A stretch of DNA of 64,000 bases from Agapanthus africanus (GCA_030015575.1 JASDDO010000004.1:322036654-322100653), one strand, 5' to 3'; shown: positions 11,198 to 22,657, numbered from the stretch's first letter. The notes: a model not told the origin generated them from the sequence alone. Program-made: numbers and translations.

Positions 11198-12579
11198 AGT
11201 GAGAAAAAGAAATGTTTAAGTGAGGTAATATTAGTTAATGTAAATTAAAATATCACATATATAATTATAGATTAAATTATCAAATCAACACTTGATTTAA
11301 TAATCCGGCTATATCACATACAACCGACTAATATTAAATGTAACAACTTATCGAATCAACACTTGATCCGATAACCCGGCTATATCATAAATAACTGACC
11401 GATATCACATATCGTGAGAATAGAATGCGGTATCACATATGCGCATTAATCTCGGTCCCGCACATATCACATATGTGCTCCTACTTCGTTTCGTATGAAC
11501 CAGGAAACCTCTGTGTAGGACTATAAAGACCCGTCAATACGCCGGCAGTGGGTGATGATCATATCAAACACCCATAAGCCGCAAGCGGTCTGCTAAACGT
11601 AACGACCACCCGGGTATTGAGCAATCAGAAGATCAACAAGTAAGCTTGCTCGTACTCCTGCGGATCCAATCAGTAACACTACCGTACAGTCCGGTCTCTT
11701 CGTCAGATATGTCGCATATCAACAGCCTCAGGGTGGTATAACGTTAGACCCTAATAGCCTGATAAGTCATGCCGATGCAAGGTCCATAACGGTTCGAGAA
11801 ACTACTGGTAGCACTTACCAGTAGATCTCAGCAACCCTGATCAGGGATTTCATGTTATGGCCAATCGAGTATAGCGCAACATCAACTCCCAATACTGGGA
11901 GAGACGAATCCCCTCCTATCGCTCATTGCCTCCATGTGACTCGGGACTGTATCCAAAATCCACCTTTTTGCACGATCTCTTGACCGTGGTATGGTGGAAA
12001 TCAAAGCACAGTGGGAATCACACAAGACTCTATGATGATCTCGAGTCGACAGACTAACCTGTACCAGTATCACCAGAGAACTGCTATCTGACGATAGGTA
12101 TAATACCATCTAGGAGTTCTCGGCGTGTCCGTTCAGTGTACCCAGTCTCCACTGAGCACCCATATAACTTTTTTGATGTCAAACACCAATGGATTTAGGA
12201 TCATCCATCACCCATCATATGGGTGAAGAAGCGCATACGCTAGTCTACTCTGGAATATTGATGCCCTGTCTCGATTCACCGTCGACTAGGAACAATTATA
12301 GGGTGTACTTGTGGACTACCCTTGGCCCCACTAGTATGATCTCTATCATAGTCCTGGTAGTCAAGTATACATCCTAAGGGCTTTATCAACATGTCAGAGC
12401 AAGACAATATCACCTATACAAGTCAACATCACCTATACAAGTCAACATGTTAAGATAAAGAGCACGGATAGCATACTATCATGTCGAGCAAGAAAGTCCT
12501 CCCTATATATGTCCAAGCATCCACTACAATATACATCACATGTACAGTAATGGCCTATAGGATATACATATAACTAACA
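10316..12579 (-). mobile_element. 5' LTR of copia D (2264 bp)
   Basis: It aligns with the LTRs of element C (22780-24996 and 30953-33169). Its outer end reads TGTTAGTTATATG on the minus strand. The inner end has TATAGGG where C has TGTAGGG, so the terminal CA has mutated. A long TA microsatellite lies at about 11128-11190. The other LTR is not in the window. Confidence 0.85.
11128..11190. repeat. TA dinucleotide microsatellite
   Basis: About 60 bases of uninterrupted alternating T and A inside the D LTR. It is absent from the C LTRs. Confidence 0.95.
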
Positions 12580-12776
12580 AAGACAAGGGAACTTGAATCC
12601 AAGTTCTCACCTGGTGTTCTTTCTTTCTCTTCTTCTCGAGAAAATATTATGGGAAATTGTTGGAAGAGAGAGAGAGAGAGAGCGCTTGTTTTTTCACCAA
12701 GAGAAAAGAACTTAGAACAACTATTCCATTGAACTTGTCCATGCTTCACTTCATCTTCTTTGCCATCCGTCATGCC
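12580..12776. other. Short spacer between D and A2
   Basis: About 200 bases with a GA microsatellite near 12667-12682 and a small inverted repeat GAACTTG/CAAGTTC near 12590. No gene or mobile-element end is recognised apart from the five bases ATGCC before A2 (12772-12776), which match ATGCT after A2 (41283-41287) at four of five positions. Confidence 0.6.
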
Positions 12777-12972
12777 TGTTGGGGTCAAAACTTACACCCC
12801 GGTTGACCGAGTCAAAGTCAAAATCAACCCCAAGTAAGCAGCCCCAAGCCCAGATCATGTGGGCCCATGCCCATGTCAAGCCCCGTGGCCGGCCTCCCCC
12901 ATGCCAAAATGAAATCATGTAATAAATAATTTTGATGTAATTTTTTATGCATTAATGTAAGAAAAATGAGCA
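12777..12972 (+). mobile_element. A2 5' LTR, segment 1
   Basis: TGTTGGGGTC start, co-linear with the first ~195 bases of the LTR at 39770. It is interrupted at GAGCA (12968-12972) by element B. Confidence 0.85.
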
Positions 12973-13422
12973 TGTTCATACCAGAATATTGCATTCTATA
13001 CCGCCCATTCTTACGCTCGTGTGTTTATAGGCAGGTGCTTTTTATCAGTGTTTGCTACATAACTGCAGAATACAGGTTCTCGGCTCTGAACAGTGAATAT
13101 CATGGAAAAGCATGACAAAATCCGGGTTTCTGCCAACCACTGATAAAACACGGGTCTCCGCTCTTTATCCGTCTGTTGCCACACACCAGTTTGGAGACAA
13201 AATGGCAAATCGATTGTCACCTTCATGCACAAGGCTCAATGGCAACAACAAGTTCCAAGAAATCTACGCGGAGCTCAAGAAAATCTTGACAAAAGTCCAC
13301 CTTTCCCTCAACAGAAATTCTGGAAGAAATGTGGAAGTATTTTCAGAAAATACATGTACCAGACAAGAGGGGACAGAAGACCAGGAAAGTACCAAGAAGC
13401 CCACACCCTAACCCATCTATAT

Positions 13423-13471
13423 GGCCGCGGAACCGCGGCCAAAGGGGGGTATAGGCCGCGGTTCCGCGGCC
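13423..13471. repeat. Paired GC palindromes upstream of B promoter
   Basis: GGCCGCGGAACCGCGGCC and GGCCGCGGTTCCGCGGCC are each near-perfect palindromes, with a 13-base spacer between them. The same pair is in the 3' LTR at 19311-19359. Related pairs occur at 30706-30754, 57146-57194, 43457-43497 and, partly, 9742-9760. Confidence 0.9.
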
Positions 13472-13561
13472 GTACTGGCGCCGCAGACAGAGACTTTTTG
13501 GGGGTGTTTTGGTCTTTTTATTTGTGTTCTGGTGGTTGCCCTAGGTTTTCATTTTTCAGCC

Positions 13562-13569
13562 TATAAATA
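13562..13569 (+). promoter_or_regulatory. TATA box of element B 5' LTR
   Basis: TATAAATA about 590 bases into the LTR, repeated at 19450-19457 in the 3' LTR. Confidence 0.7.
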
Positions 13570-14663
13570 CTCCAGAACTGAGCTAAGCCAAGGGTCCAAT
13601 TTTTGTGTCCATTCTTTTAATCTCTTTTTGTAGGTTTTTGTTCTTCTTCTTCTTCTTCATTTTTTCTCCATGAAAATTGTAGTGAGAGCTTTTTGAGTGG
13701 AAGATCAATGAAGATGAGGGCTTTTGTATCATTCTCTTTTGTTTCTTCTTCCCCTTGAGATTCTTGCTTTCTCTTGATCTTTCAACCTCTTCATTGAGCT
13801 TGAAAGGTTAAGAGTTTGTTATTGATCTCAAGGGTCGTATTTTCTTATGGAATTAGCGCTTCAATTCACATGCGTTCTCTACCCTTCTCTTGATCTTGCA
13901 ACCTCTTGATTGAGCTTGCAAGTTTAAGGGTTGGCTATTGATCCCATGCTTGTCTTGAGTTCTACTTTCTTGTTCTTTTTATTGCTTTTTATTACTTGCT
14001 TATTATTATCTTGCTTTACTTTCTTGCAATTTATATTCATACACTTAATTACTTGTAATCTTTTCTTTTCTTTGTTCTTTTCTTTTGCTCTTTGTTGTTC
14101 ATTTTGTGAATGTTGTAATTATCGTTGTTAAGAATAAATACGGTATTGTAAGTTAAGACTTTCTTTTCTCATTTCCTTTTCCCGTTATTTTCCATTGAAC
14201 TCCGCCCAAACCATACGCAAGCGCTCCGTTAGGTACCCTACCCTAACAAGGTAACGGTGATTCCTAACCGCGACCGGTTGCGTTCGGTTTGGCCGGAGGC
14301 GAAAGCAAGAGACAAGAACGGAAGGACAAGGGTAAATAAGCCGTATTCCTCGAATACCGCGCTTAAATCCCCTAATCCACGTTGTTGCCGATTGCTCTAG
14401 CTTCAATTGGTCAAGACTCGGCTCAAAGGTTTTGAGTACAGATTTCTTTAGCTTACAATTTCGTATCTTTTTCTTAACAACTTTATACTTGCAAATAATA
14501 CACTTAGGATAGAATCGAACAAACATACACAAATTCTTTATTGACTCGTCTAAGACAAGAAAGGACATACAACCATCTCCCTGTGGATCGACCCGTGCTC
14601 AACCGGCTAGCTGCATAGCGACACCGTCTTGATTGCGGTTAACTTTTAATTCTTTCAATCAAA

Positions 14664-14682
14664 TGGCGCCGTTGACGGGGAG
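14664..14682 (+). other. Primer-binding site of element B
   Basis: TGGCGCCGTTGACGGGGAG starts two bases after the 5' LTR. It resembles the site common in Athila/Tat-type gypsy elements, usually assigned to Asp-tRNA. The tRNA identity is from family knowledge. Confidence 0.75.
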
Positions 14683-15717
14683 ACGGTAGCGTATTTTCTT
14701 TCTTGTTATTCGGGTTAATATTCTTTTTGTATATATTTAAAAAAAAATCTTTTTGTTTTTTTGATAATTTTGTTGGCAAGTGTGCAGATTTTTGCGTATT
14801 TGCAAACTGCGATTGTGGGGAGCAAAGTGTGCATTCAAGGCAAAAGTGATTACGAAGTACAGTGCCAAAGATCCGGGTAGTTTGACCCGCGCAAGCGAAC
14901 CTTTCAAGCTTACCGGATTTGATTCAACGGGGGTGTCCTAACCCAAAAACTTAACGGTACGTACTTTACCAACACCTTCTTCTCAAATCCGACGCTTCCA
15001 ATATACTATTCTTTGCAGGATTCTTTGCAAGTTCGCTAGCAAACGCTAAAAATTGACTAACCCGTATTTTTTGCAGTGCCGTGCTTAGAATAAAAAACGA
15101 TTGTTTGATTCTTTATAGAATTTTTATTGAATTGCGCATTGCATACATTAATACGGACTTAAGGGCAAGCGAACCCCACAACATACGGTAAAGGATTTCA
15201 TCACCTTTTCCGTGGCCCACAAATCACGAACTTGAGCATAACGATTACCCGCACAAATTTTAAAAGAAATTAGACTTTAAGCCTTAAGGACTTCGCGCTC
15301 ATTAGGAGAAGTTAACCGTGTTTAGAACCTCGCTTAACGGTACATTGTTTACGGGGTGTCTAGGAAAGTGTTAACGGCAAAACCGCCAAAAGAGAAAGTG
15401 TTATTTAATTAAGGAACTTCGCGAAAGCGTTGGAAAACCTCCCCTTATCTCTGCACTTACCTGGCCTCGTGATCAGTATATCTTGAGCCCGTTTCTCGAC
15501 ACAGTTTTACTTCGCCAATCAAGTTCTGGAGCAGGTCTAGTTGACCTAGGAGAACCCTAGAACGATTAGGTGTGTGGTATTTTTGTGTCGTGATTATTTT
15601 TGTCCATATTCTTTTTGTGTATATTTCATTCTTTTGTTAATATATAACTAAAAAAAAAAAATTTACATTCTTTTTCCCCTCCCTTTTTCTACCTTTCTTT
15701 CATTCTCTCTTCATATC
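14683..15717 (+). other. 5' leader of element B
   Basis: About 1 kb of sequence between the primer-binding site and the long ORF. No ORF or domain is recognised. It is expected to hold packaging signals, which cannot be pointed to. Confidence 0.5.
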
Positions 15718-17409
15718 ATGGGTACCCCACCTCGCAAAACTCTTGCCGAACTTTGGTACCCACAACCAGACATAACTTCCTACGGTTCTTGCTTTGGCCG
15801 AACATCGAACGATCCCTCCATGCCCAAAGTTTCACTGAAAGATCGCATAGCAGCGTCTAGGACAAACACTTGCACTCCTCATTCCACTTTGTATCAACCT
15901 TTTCAACCTCCCGCACCCGCTTACGTTGATACCCCTTCTTCAAGTCATGTTGCAACTCCAAGACCCATGTCTATTGCAGAACGTATTGAACAACCCCGTA
16001 GCCGATCTTTCACTCCTTTCACCACTTCAAATTCTTGGGATCAACAATTCCATTCACCTTCGTATCCAAATGTTGATCCTGCTCCTGACCAGCCATTCAA
16101 TTCCTACCAATCCTACCCTACTTTTGCACCTTCCCTAGACATTGCATCAGAACCGCCATTTGGGAGTTTTCAGTATCCAAACAACTTTGAATCTTTTACT
16201 GAAACCCCTTCACAACCAATGTCTAGTCTAGAACAATCGTTGGAAGACTTTAGGGTAGCGTCAAGCCAACAGATGATGGATTTGAATGCGTCCATGGCCG
16301 GTCTCATACAGCCTAGTGACCCGGTAGCTAGTTTCCAACTAGCTCCACATTTCCCAATGTATGATGAGGCGGCAGGACAGGCTGTGAATTTGAGTGGAGA
16401 GAGTGAGCTATACCCCCTTCCGAATCAAGCCTACCCGGTTCAACTTGAATCCCACAACTCCTGTGTAGAAAGTCTATCAAGTGTCCCAAATGAATTATCA
16501 GTTGAAGATAGAATGTTTAATGAGTTGTGCGACTTTGTAGTGTTTGATTTGCCAGATTGTGAAGGGACCTTGCCAAGTGAAACCACACCCAATCCTTTTG
16601 ACCTCTACACCTCCATCTTAGAACCTGAATTGATTGAAATCCATGCTTTTGATGAGGTGTCTGAGAATTTTGATTTTCACTTGATTGAGGATATTGACGC
16701 TGGGAATATTTTGGATGATGAACCCATAGATTTAGCTGAATTTTTCTCTCCAACTCATCATCCCGAGTCATTAACTGTTTTTCCCGAACCTCATATGCGT
16801 CTAGATTTTGAAGAAAAATGCATGGATGTGATAAATTTTGAGGAGAATATTGAGGATAGTTTTGAGGATGAACCAGTTTTAATTGATGAGTCGGATTTTC
16901 CAATTCATCATGTTCCTTCCCCTGACTGTGTACACCCTCCCGAACCTTTAACCGATACCCTTCCTCAACCACTTCCCTCCATCCTTTCCATCGTTCCGAC
17001 CTTGCAAGAAACCGTATCATTTTCACTTCCTATGTCTGGTTTACCAAGTTCAGCGTACCCATGGTTTCTTACGAATCTTGAGGGATTTGACCCAATCTCT
17101 CGACGGGTTAATAGATTAGCACAATCGCTGTTTACACATCGCTCATCACAAATTGTGCTAATCTATTCACTCCATTTGCACCCTCAAGTTCGTACTCCAC
17201 TTCTTTTTCCCTTCCACCATTCTTCTTCTGATATACCGAGACCGTATCCCGCTTCTATCTCCATACGGTCTCGCGTAGTCTCCATTTCTTACCTCTCCGC
17301 ATTCTTTCACCAGCCAATACTTTATCACGATAAGATCTTTGAATGGTTGGTGCTGACTTTTGGCCTGTGTAAGGCCTTGTATAGCTTGATACTGTTCTTT
17401 CCCCCCTAA
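15718..17409 (+). CDS. Long single ORF of element B (563 aa), function unknown
   Basis: An open frame of 563 residues starts at the first ATG after the leader. The N-terminus (KTLAELWYPQPDITSYG) faintly recalls the start of Athila-type gag proteins. Residues ~30-260 are rich in Pro, Ser, Gln and Phe. Residues ~270-400 are strongly acidic (Asp/Glu, with FEDEPVLIDE). Residues ~400-450 are Pro/Leu-rich, and the last ~100 are basic-aromatic. There is no zinc knuckle and no DTG protease or RT motif. The frame is intact inside an element with near-identical LTRs, suggesting it is current element content rather than an old relic. It could be a highly diverged gag or an accessory protein. Two perfect inverted repeats lie within its 3' end (17110-17167, 17238-17272). 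Confidence 0.6.
   Translation: MGTPPRKTLAELWYPQPDITSYGSCFGRTSNDPSMPKVSLKDRIAASRTNTCTPHSTLYQPFQPPAPAYVDTPSSSHVATPRPMSIAERIEQPRSRSFTPFTTSNSWDQQFHSPSYPNVDPAPDQPFNSYQSYPTFAPSLDIASEPPFGSFQYPNNFESFTETPSQPMSSLEQSLEDFRVASSQQMMDLNASMAGLIQPSDPVASFQLAPHFPMYDEAAGQAVNLSGESELYPLPNQAYPVQLESHNSCVESLSSVPNELSVEDRMFNELCDFVVFDLPDCEGTLPSETTPNPFDLYTSILEPELIEIHAFDEVSENFDFHLIEDIDAGNILDDEPIDLAEFFSPTHHPESLTVFPEPHMRLDFEEKCMDVINFEENIEDSFEDEPVLIDESDFPIHHVPSPDCVHPPEPLTDTLPQPLPSILSIVPTLQETVSFSLPMSGLPSSAYPWFLTNLEGFDPISRRVNRLAQSLFTHRSSQIVLIYSLHLHPQVRTPLLFPFHHSSSDIPRPYPASISIRSRVVSISYLSAFFHQPILYHDKIFEWLVLTFGLCKALYSLILFFPP
17110..17272. repeat. Two perfect inverted repeats in the 3' end of the B ORF
   Basis: The 16-base arms at 17110-17125 and 17152-17167 (AATAGATTAGCACAAT and its complement) flank a 26-base loop. 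The 10-base arms at 17238-17247 and 17263-17272 (GAGACCGTAT and complement) flank a 15-base loop. Confidence 0.9.
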
Positions 17410-18861
17410 TCCTGAACTTCAAACGCTTAACAGTGGAAACACTGTTTTACTTCAGTTTGGGGGGGACACCTTTTTTGTATATATTTTTTGTTTTCCTTTT
17501 TGTATATAATTTGTTTTTAGGGGGAGCGCCGACAATTTTGACCCTCTTGGTATAGCCTGACAGTGAGGGCACTGTCCAGTTTAAGTTTGGGGGTGTGCTC
17601 GGTAAGCTTTCTTCCTTCGCATTCATTTGTATATTTTGCATTTGCATACCTTATTAAAAACCCACAAAAATCGAAAATTTTCCAAAAATATAAAAACTTT
17701 GTCGTCAAGTTAGCTAATAGGGTAACTTAGATCTTTATTCCGAAAGATTAGTTGATATGATAGAAATAACTAAATTCTAGACTTAGGAATTGAAAACCCT
17801 AAAAATAACCCTCATTCTGTTTAAACTTGGTAAGTATATGTCCTTACAGTTTTTTTGAGAAATAGGTAATTTTGAGTTCAGTTCTTTAGTTAAAGTCAAG
17901 ATGAAGGGAAAGTATTGATGCTTTAATGAAGGATGAGTCTGAAAAATAGTTTCTTTTCTTGAGTTCAAATTTAGAAAGTATATACCCTACAAACTGCACT
18001 TACACGCACCTTGAAACTTGGGATAATAGAGGATACCTAGAAATACTCTTGCCTGAAAGCCTAGTATGAAAGAAAAAACGGTATTTAAAGCTAAACACCA
18101 AAAGAGCATGTGAAAAATATATCCGGTCTTGAAAAAGAAAAAGAAAAAGAAAAAGAAAAAAAATAGAATAAAGTCAAGACCTGGAAACTGCTATTTACGC
18201 TTTAATGTTCACACATTCAGTAATCCGCCGTTAGTGCCTCAAGAAGCATTAATAGTCGCATGAAAGGTGTGTGAGCAAATCCGTCCATACTTAATGAAAA
18301 GAAGTAGTATTAGGTATTAGGGCAAGGGTATTATAGCTTGAATTGAATTCTTGAGTGTAGGGGTGTAAATATACACACACGTAGGGGTATACAATCGATG
18401 TTTGGATAAAAGATAGAAATAAAAAATAAGACTTGTGTTTTCTGTAAAGTTGATAAAAATCCCTGATTTGAGGCCGCACTTTAGAAGGAAAACTCAGGAG
18501 AACCAACATCTTTCTAAACTTTTTTGGAACGTATAGGACCTAAGGTTAAATAGATAGAAGGTGTGAAAAATAAGGGTTGGATATTTCTAACTTAGGATGA
18601 TAGAGTTTCTAACGTAAATACTAAACTGTAGGAGTAGAGTCAATGTTCACTTATGACACTAGCTTGACGGGATTTTGTGGGTGTAATCCGCTGAAAACCC
18701 TCAGGAGACAACACTCCTCCTACTAGGGACACCTAGGGGTTTAACGGCTTGTTGCACATGCTCAGTGCAATCGCGTTCCCTGCGAAAGTGCGGTTAGGAT
18801 TTTATTTTTGTGAATAATTGGTTTTTCTCGGGACGAGCAAAAGTTAAGTTTGGGGGTATTT
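17410..18861 (+). other. 3' non-coding region of element B with hairpins and polypurine tracts
   Basis: Two hairpins with ACAGTG/CACTGT stems lie at 17429-17446 (GAAA loop) and 17559-17576 (AGGG loop). Each is followed within ~20 bases by a G-run tract, CAGTTTGGGGGGGACACC and TTTAAGTTTGGGGGTGTG. A third tract, AAGTTAAGTTTGGGGGTATT, ends at 18861 directly before the 3' LTR and is the functional polypurine tract by position. The rest has no recognisable gene. Confidence 0.75.
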
Positions 18862-21800
18862 GTTCATACCAGAATATTGCATTCTATACCGCCCATTCTT
18901 ACGCTCGTGTGTTTATAGGCAGGTGCTTTTTATCAGTGTTTGCTACATAACTGCATAATACAGGTTCTCGGCTCTGAACAGTGAATATCATGGAAAAGCA
19001 TGACAAAATCCGGGTTCCTGCCAACCACTGATAAAACACGGGTCTCCGCTCTTTATCCGTCTGTTGCCACACACCAGTTTGGAGACAAAATGGCAAATCG
19101 ATTGTCACCTTCATGCACAAGGCTCAATGGCAACAACAAGTTCCAAGAAATCTACGCGGAGCTCAAGAAAATCTTGACAAAAGTCCACCTTTCCCTCAAC
19201 AGAAATTCTGGAAGAAATGTGGAAGTATTTTCAGAAAATACATGTACCAGACAAGAGGGGACAGAAGACTAGGAAAGTACCAAGAAGCCCACACCCTAAC
19301 CCATCTATATGGCCGCGGAACCGCGGCCAAAGGGGGGTATAGGCCGCGGTTCCGCGGCCGTACTGGCGCCGCAGACAGAGACTTTTTGGGGGTGTTTTGG
19401 TCTTTTTATTTGTGTTCTGGTGGTTGCCATAGGTTTTCATTTTTCAGCCTATAAATACTCCAGAACTGAGCTAAGCCAAGGGTCCAATTTTTGTGTCCAT
19501 TCTTTTAATCTCTTTTTGTAGGTTTTTGTTCTTCTTCTTCTTCTTCATTTTTTCTCCATGAAAATTGTAGTGAGAGCTTTTTGAGTGGAAGATCAATGAA
19601 GATGAGGGCTTTTGTATCATTCTCTTTTGTTTCTTCTTCCCCTTGAGATTCTTGCTTTCTCTTGATCTTTCAACCTCTTCATTGAGCTTGAAAGGTTAAG
19701 AGTTTGTTATTGATCTCAAGGGTCGTATTTTCTTATGGAATTAGCGCTTCAATTCACATGCGTTCTCTACCCTTCTCTTGATCTTGCAACCTCTTGATTG
19801 AGCTTGCAAGTTTAAGGGTTGGCTATTGATCCCATGCTTGTCTTGAGTTCTACTTTCTTGTTCTTTTTATCGCTTTTTATTACTTGTTTATTATTATCTT
19901 GCTTTACTTTCTTGCAATTTATATTCATGCACTTAATTACTTGTAATCTTTTCTTTTCTTTGTTCTTTTCTTTTGCTCTTTGTTGTTCATTTTGTGAATG
20001 TTGTAATTATCGTTGTTAAGAATAAATACGGTATTGTAAGTTAAGACTTTCTTTTCTCATTTCCTTTTCCCGTTATTTTCCATTGAACTCCGCCTAAACC
20101 ATACGCAAGCGCTCCGTTAGGTACCCTACCCTAACAAGGTAACGGTGATTCCTAACCGCGACCGGTTGCGTTCGGTTTGGCCGGAGGCGAAAGCAAGAGA
20201 CAAGAACGGAAGGACAAGGGTAAATAATCCGTATTCCACGAATACCGCGCTTAAATCCCCTAATCCACGTTGTTGCCGATTGCTCTAGCTTCAATTGGTC
20301 AAGACTCGGCTCAAAGGTTTTGAGTACAGATTTCTTTAGCTTACAATTTCGTATCTTTTTCTTAACAACTTTATACTTGCAAATAATACACTTAGGATAG
20401 AATCGAACAAACATACACAAATTCTTTATTGACTCGTCTAAGACAAGAAAGGACATACAACCATCTTCCTGTGGATCGACCCGTGCTCAACCGGCTAGCT
20501 GCATAGTGTTGGAGATAGTGCCCTCATAGTCAATTATTGGATCGCAGGTACGTGATTGCAATGATTGCGGAGGACCTATACCGGTATGACAGTCTTACTC
20601 GAGATAATAGTATGCTATCTGGTTTGCCTTTATCAGTTGTGTACATGATCAGGTGACTGATTACATGTTACACTTTGATAGAGCCCTTAGGATCTTGCTT
20701 TACCACCAACAGTATGATGGCGATCATATACGTGAGAGTTGGGTGGTTTATACGCATATCCTTAATTGTGGTCCCTAGTCGTGGGAGTTTCGAGACAGGG
20801 CATCGATACTCCGGAGTAGACTAGTGTGTACAGTCGAGACCCCGACGAGGGGCGGTGGCCGGTCTCACAAGCCACTGGTATCAGTTGGATCACCTAAGAT
20901 GTATACAGGTGCTCATTGGGTTATGAGTACACCGGACATGACTCGCCGGGAACCTGCTAGTTAGTATTATATCTACCGTCAGATAGCAGTTCCCTGGTGA
21001 CATGTGTACAGGTTAGTTCATCGACCTGAGGTCGTCATTTGTCTCGTGTGAGTTCCCACTGTGCTTTGATTTCTACCCTACCACGGCTCAAAGGAGTCGT
21101 GCAAACAGGTAGCTTTTGGGTACAGTCCCGAGCCATATGGAGGCACGTGAGCGGATCGGCAGGGGATTCGTCTCTCCCGGTATTGGGAGCGAGGTCGTAC
21201 TGTGTCTAGGAAAGCCATTACACAAAGTCCATGGCCATGGCAGGAGATTTACTGGTAGGTACTCCAGTAGTATCTCAGGGTGTGATTGGGCTTCACTCCG
21301 ACACGACTTATACTGCTATTGGGGGTCTGACGTTACTAGCCCCCTAGGCAGATATGCGATACTCATAGACGAACGGACCGGACTGTATATAGATTGTCAC
21401 TGTTAGGCTCAGTAGGGTTTTCCGGATGAGTGCGCTCATCGGCATCCCTTGAGGTCAGTCCATGGGCAGCCGTTACGCATTGCTAGTGCCGCTGACGGTT
21501 TGTGGTTATCAGGGTACTGACGAGTCATTAGAGTCCCCCACAGACAGTTTCCCAAGTTCGGGCGAAACGTTGTAGAGGCCGTATGGTTTTATGGCAGGGT
21601 TCGGAAAATGCACGTGCGTTTACGCACGTGTTATTTTTCGGGCAGATGATACTGGTCGGCTTTGGTTTAAGCCGGATCCGAGTATTATATTGAGTAGGTA
21701 TAATATCTTTGTCTCAGTTGCATTTGTATTCGGTCGTAATACAAATGCGGGTATATTTATACAGTTTCGGGGTTATCCTGAAAGTCGTTTCAGGATCACT

Positions 21801-22657
21801 TTTGGAAGTTGCCAGTTTCCAGTTTTCTATCAGCCGTCTTTTAACATTTGGTTAAAGACGGATTTATCTTTTCTTCAGATGAGGTGAGTCAGTGTTCTAG
21901 AAGGTTCTAGATGAGGTGACTAGGATTAAATGGTGTTGAGTTTTCATTGGATGCATTAAAGGCTTGATGAGGTGTTTAGTGATTCATGCATTATCATTAA
22001 AGCTTCTTGTTTTCCTTAGGATATTTAGTGAGAAGCTTTTTGCTTAAGGTTACTCTCCCCTCTCCTACACTCACCTCCCTCCTTGCATAAGAATGGCCGG
22101 CCCTCTCTCTCCTCCTCACTCACTTGGTTTTTTGATTTGTAGAAAAGATTATGATAGTTTTGTGGTGCATGGAAATTTCATAGCCTCTTTCATTCCATCA
22201 CCCAATTCCCTCGGCAACTTCATTAACCGATCGTCCACGGACTTGGACGAAGTGAGACAAAGTCATCTACTCATTCTCTACATCATTCTTGGTCGTCTTT
22301 TTTAGCAAACTTGACGATCGAGTTGCCTCAAGTCAGAGGCGGGAGCTCGTTTAAAGAATCGGTGATGTGGTGCCACCTCGACGAGGATATAGGAGATCGA
22401 CGAGATCGGAGCAGCCGCAACGGAGCGTGGGATGATGGTTGAAGAACGAAGGACTCGGATCGTTCGGTATAACCTTTCTACACTCTTTACAGTTTGTTAG
22501 TTTAGCAATAATGGCAGATCCGGGTTAAAGTATACGATAGCGCCAGTTTAAAAGTTTTTGTTCCGCATTTGGCGTCTGTAGACTGCCGGGACGCTAGCGT
22601 AGACTTACACATAGCGACACCGTCTTGATTGCGGTTAACTTTTAATTCTTTCAATCA
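18862..22657 (+). mobile_element. 3' LTR of element B, split by a solo LTR
   Basis: Near-identical to 12973-14661. The copy is interrupted after CATAG at 20502-20506 and resumes at 22610 with the duplicated CATAG. The uninterrupted sequence is visible in the 5' LTR at about 14614-14625. It ends TTCAATCA at 22657. Confidence 0.92.
20507..22609 (+). mobile_element. Copia solo LTR (2103 bp), E/F family, inside B
   Basis: It starts TGTTGGAGATAGTG and ends GACTTACA, flanked by a perfect CATAG duplication (20502-20506, 22610-22614). It is homologous in reverse orientation to the LTRs at 34257-36356 and of element F. No internal region remains, so it is a product of LTR-LTR recombination. Reading frames inside (for example 21116-21406) are not supported as genes. 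Confidence 0.92.

Larger units (their letters stand above)
5618..12579 (-). mobile_element. Copia element D, 3'-truncated
   Basis: A Ty1/copia element read right to left: 5' LTR 10316-12579, Met-tRNA primer-binding site at 10302-10314, a ~3 kb leader without a recognisable complete gag, then decayed protease and integrase. The reverse transcriptase, RNase H and 3' LTR are absent, because the element is cut at 5617/5618 by the A1 LTR. It belongs to the same family as element C, with the same LTR start (TGTTAGTTATATG on the minus strand) and co-linear internal sequence. Confidence 0.88.
12973..14661 (+). mobile_element. 5' LTR of element B (1689 bp)
   Basis: TGTTCATACC start, end TTCAATCA. A TATA box (TATAAATA) lies at 13562-13569. 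Two mutually complementary GC palindromes precede it at 13423-13440 and 13454-13471. CTT microsatellites and T-rich sequence follow the promoter. Reading frames inside it recur in the 3' LTR and are not genes. Confidence 0.92.
12973..22657 (+). mobile_element. Element B: non-autonomous gypsy-type LTR retrotransposon
   Basis: Structure: 5' LTR 12973-14661, primer-binding site at 14664, one long ORF (15718-17409), a polypurine tract ending at 18861, and a 3' LTR from 18862 to 22657 that is itself split by a copia solo LTR. The target duplication is GAGCA (12968-12972) versus GGGCA (22658-22662). The LTRs differ by only scattered bases, so insertion is recent. No protease, reverse transcriptase or integrase is seen, so movement in trans is inferred. 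The site TGGCGCCGTTGACGGGGAG and GTTTGGGGGT tracts resemble Athila/Tat-type gypsy elements. Confidence 0.88.

Noticed and set aside
5618..12584. AAGAC at 5618-5622 and 12580-12584 as the target duplication of copia D
   Set aside because: The left AAGAC lies inside sequence homologous to C internal DNA (near 26285), so it is part of D and the match is probably chance.
13112..13566. Open frames of 99 and 113 residues near the start of element B
   Set aside because: They lie in the LTR, recur at 19000-19454, and have no recognisable domain.
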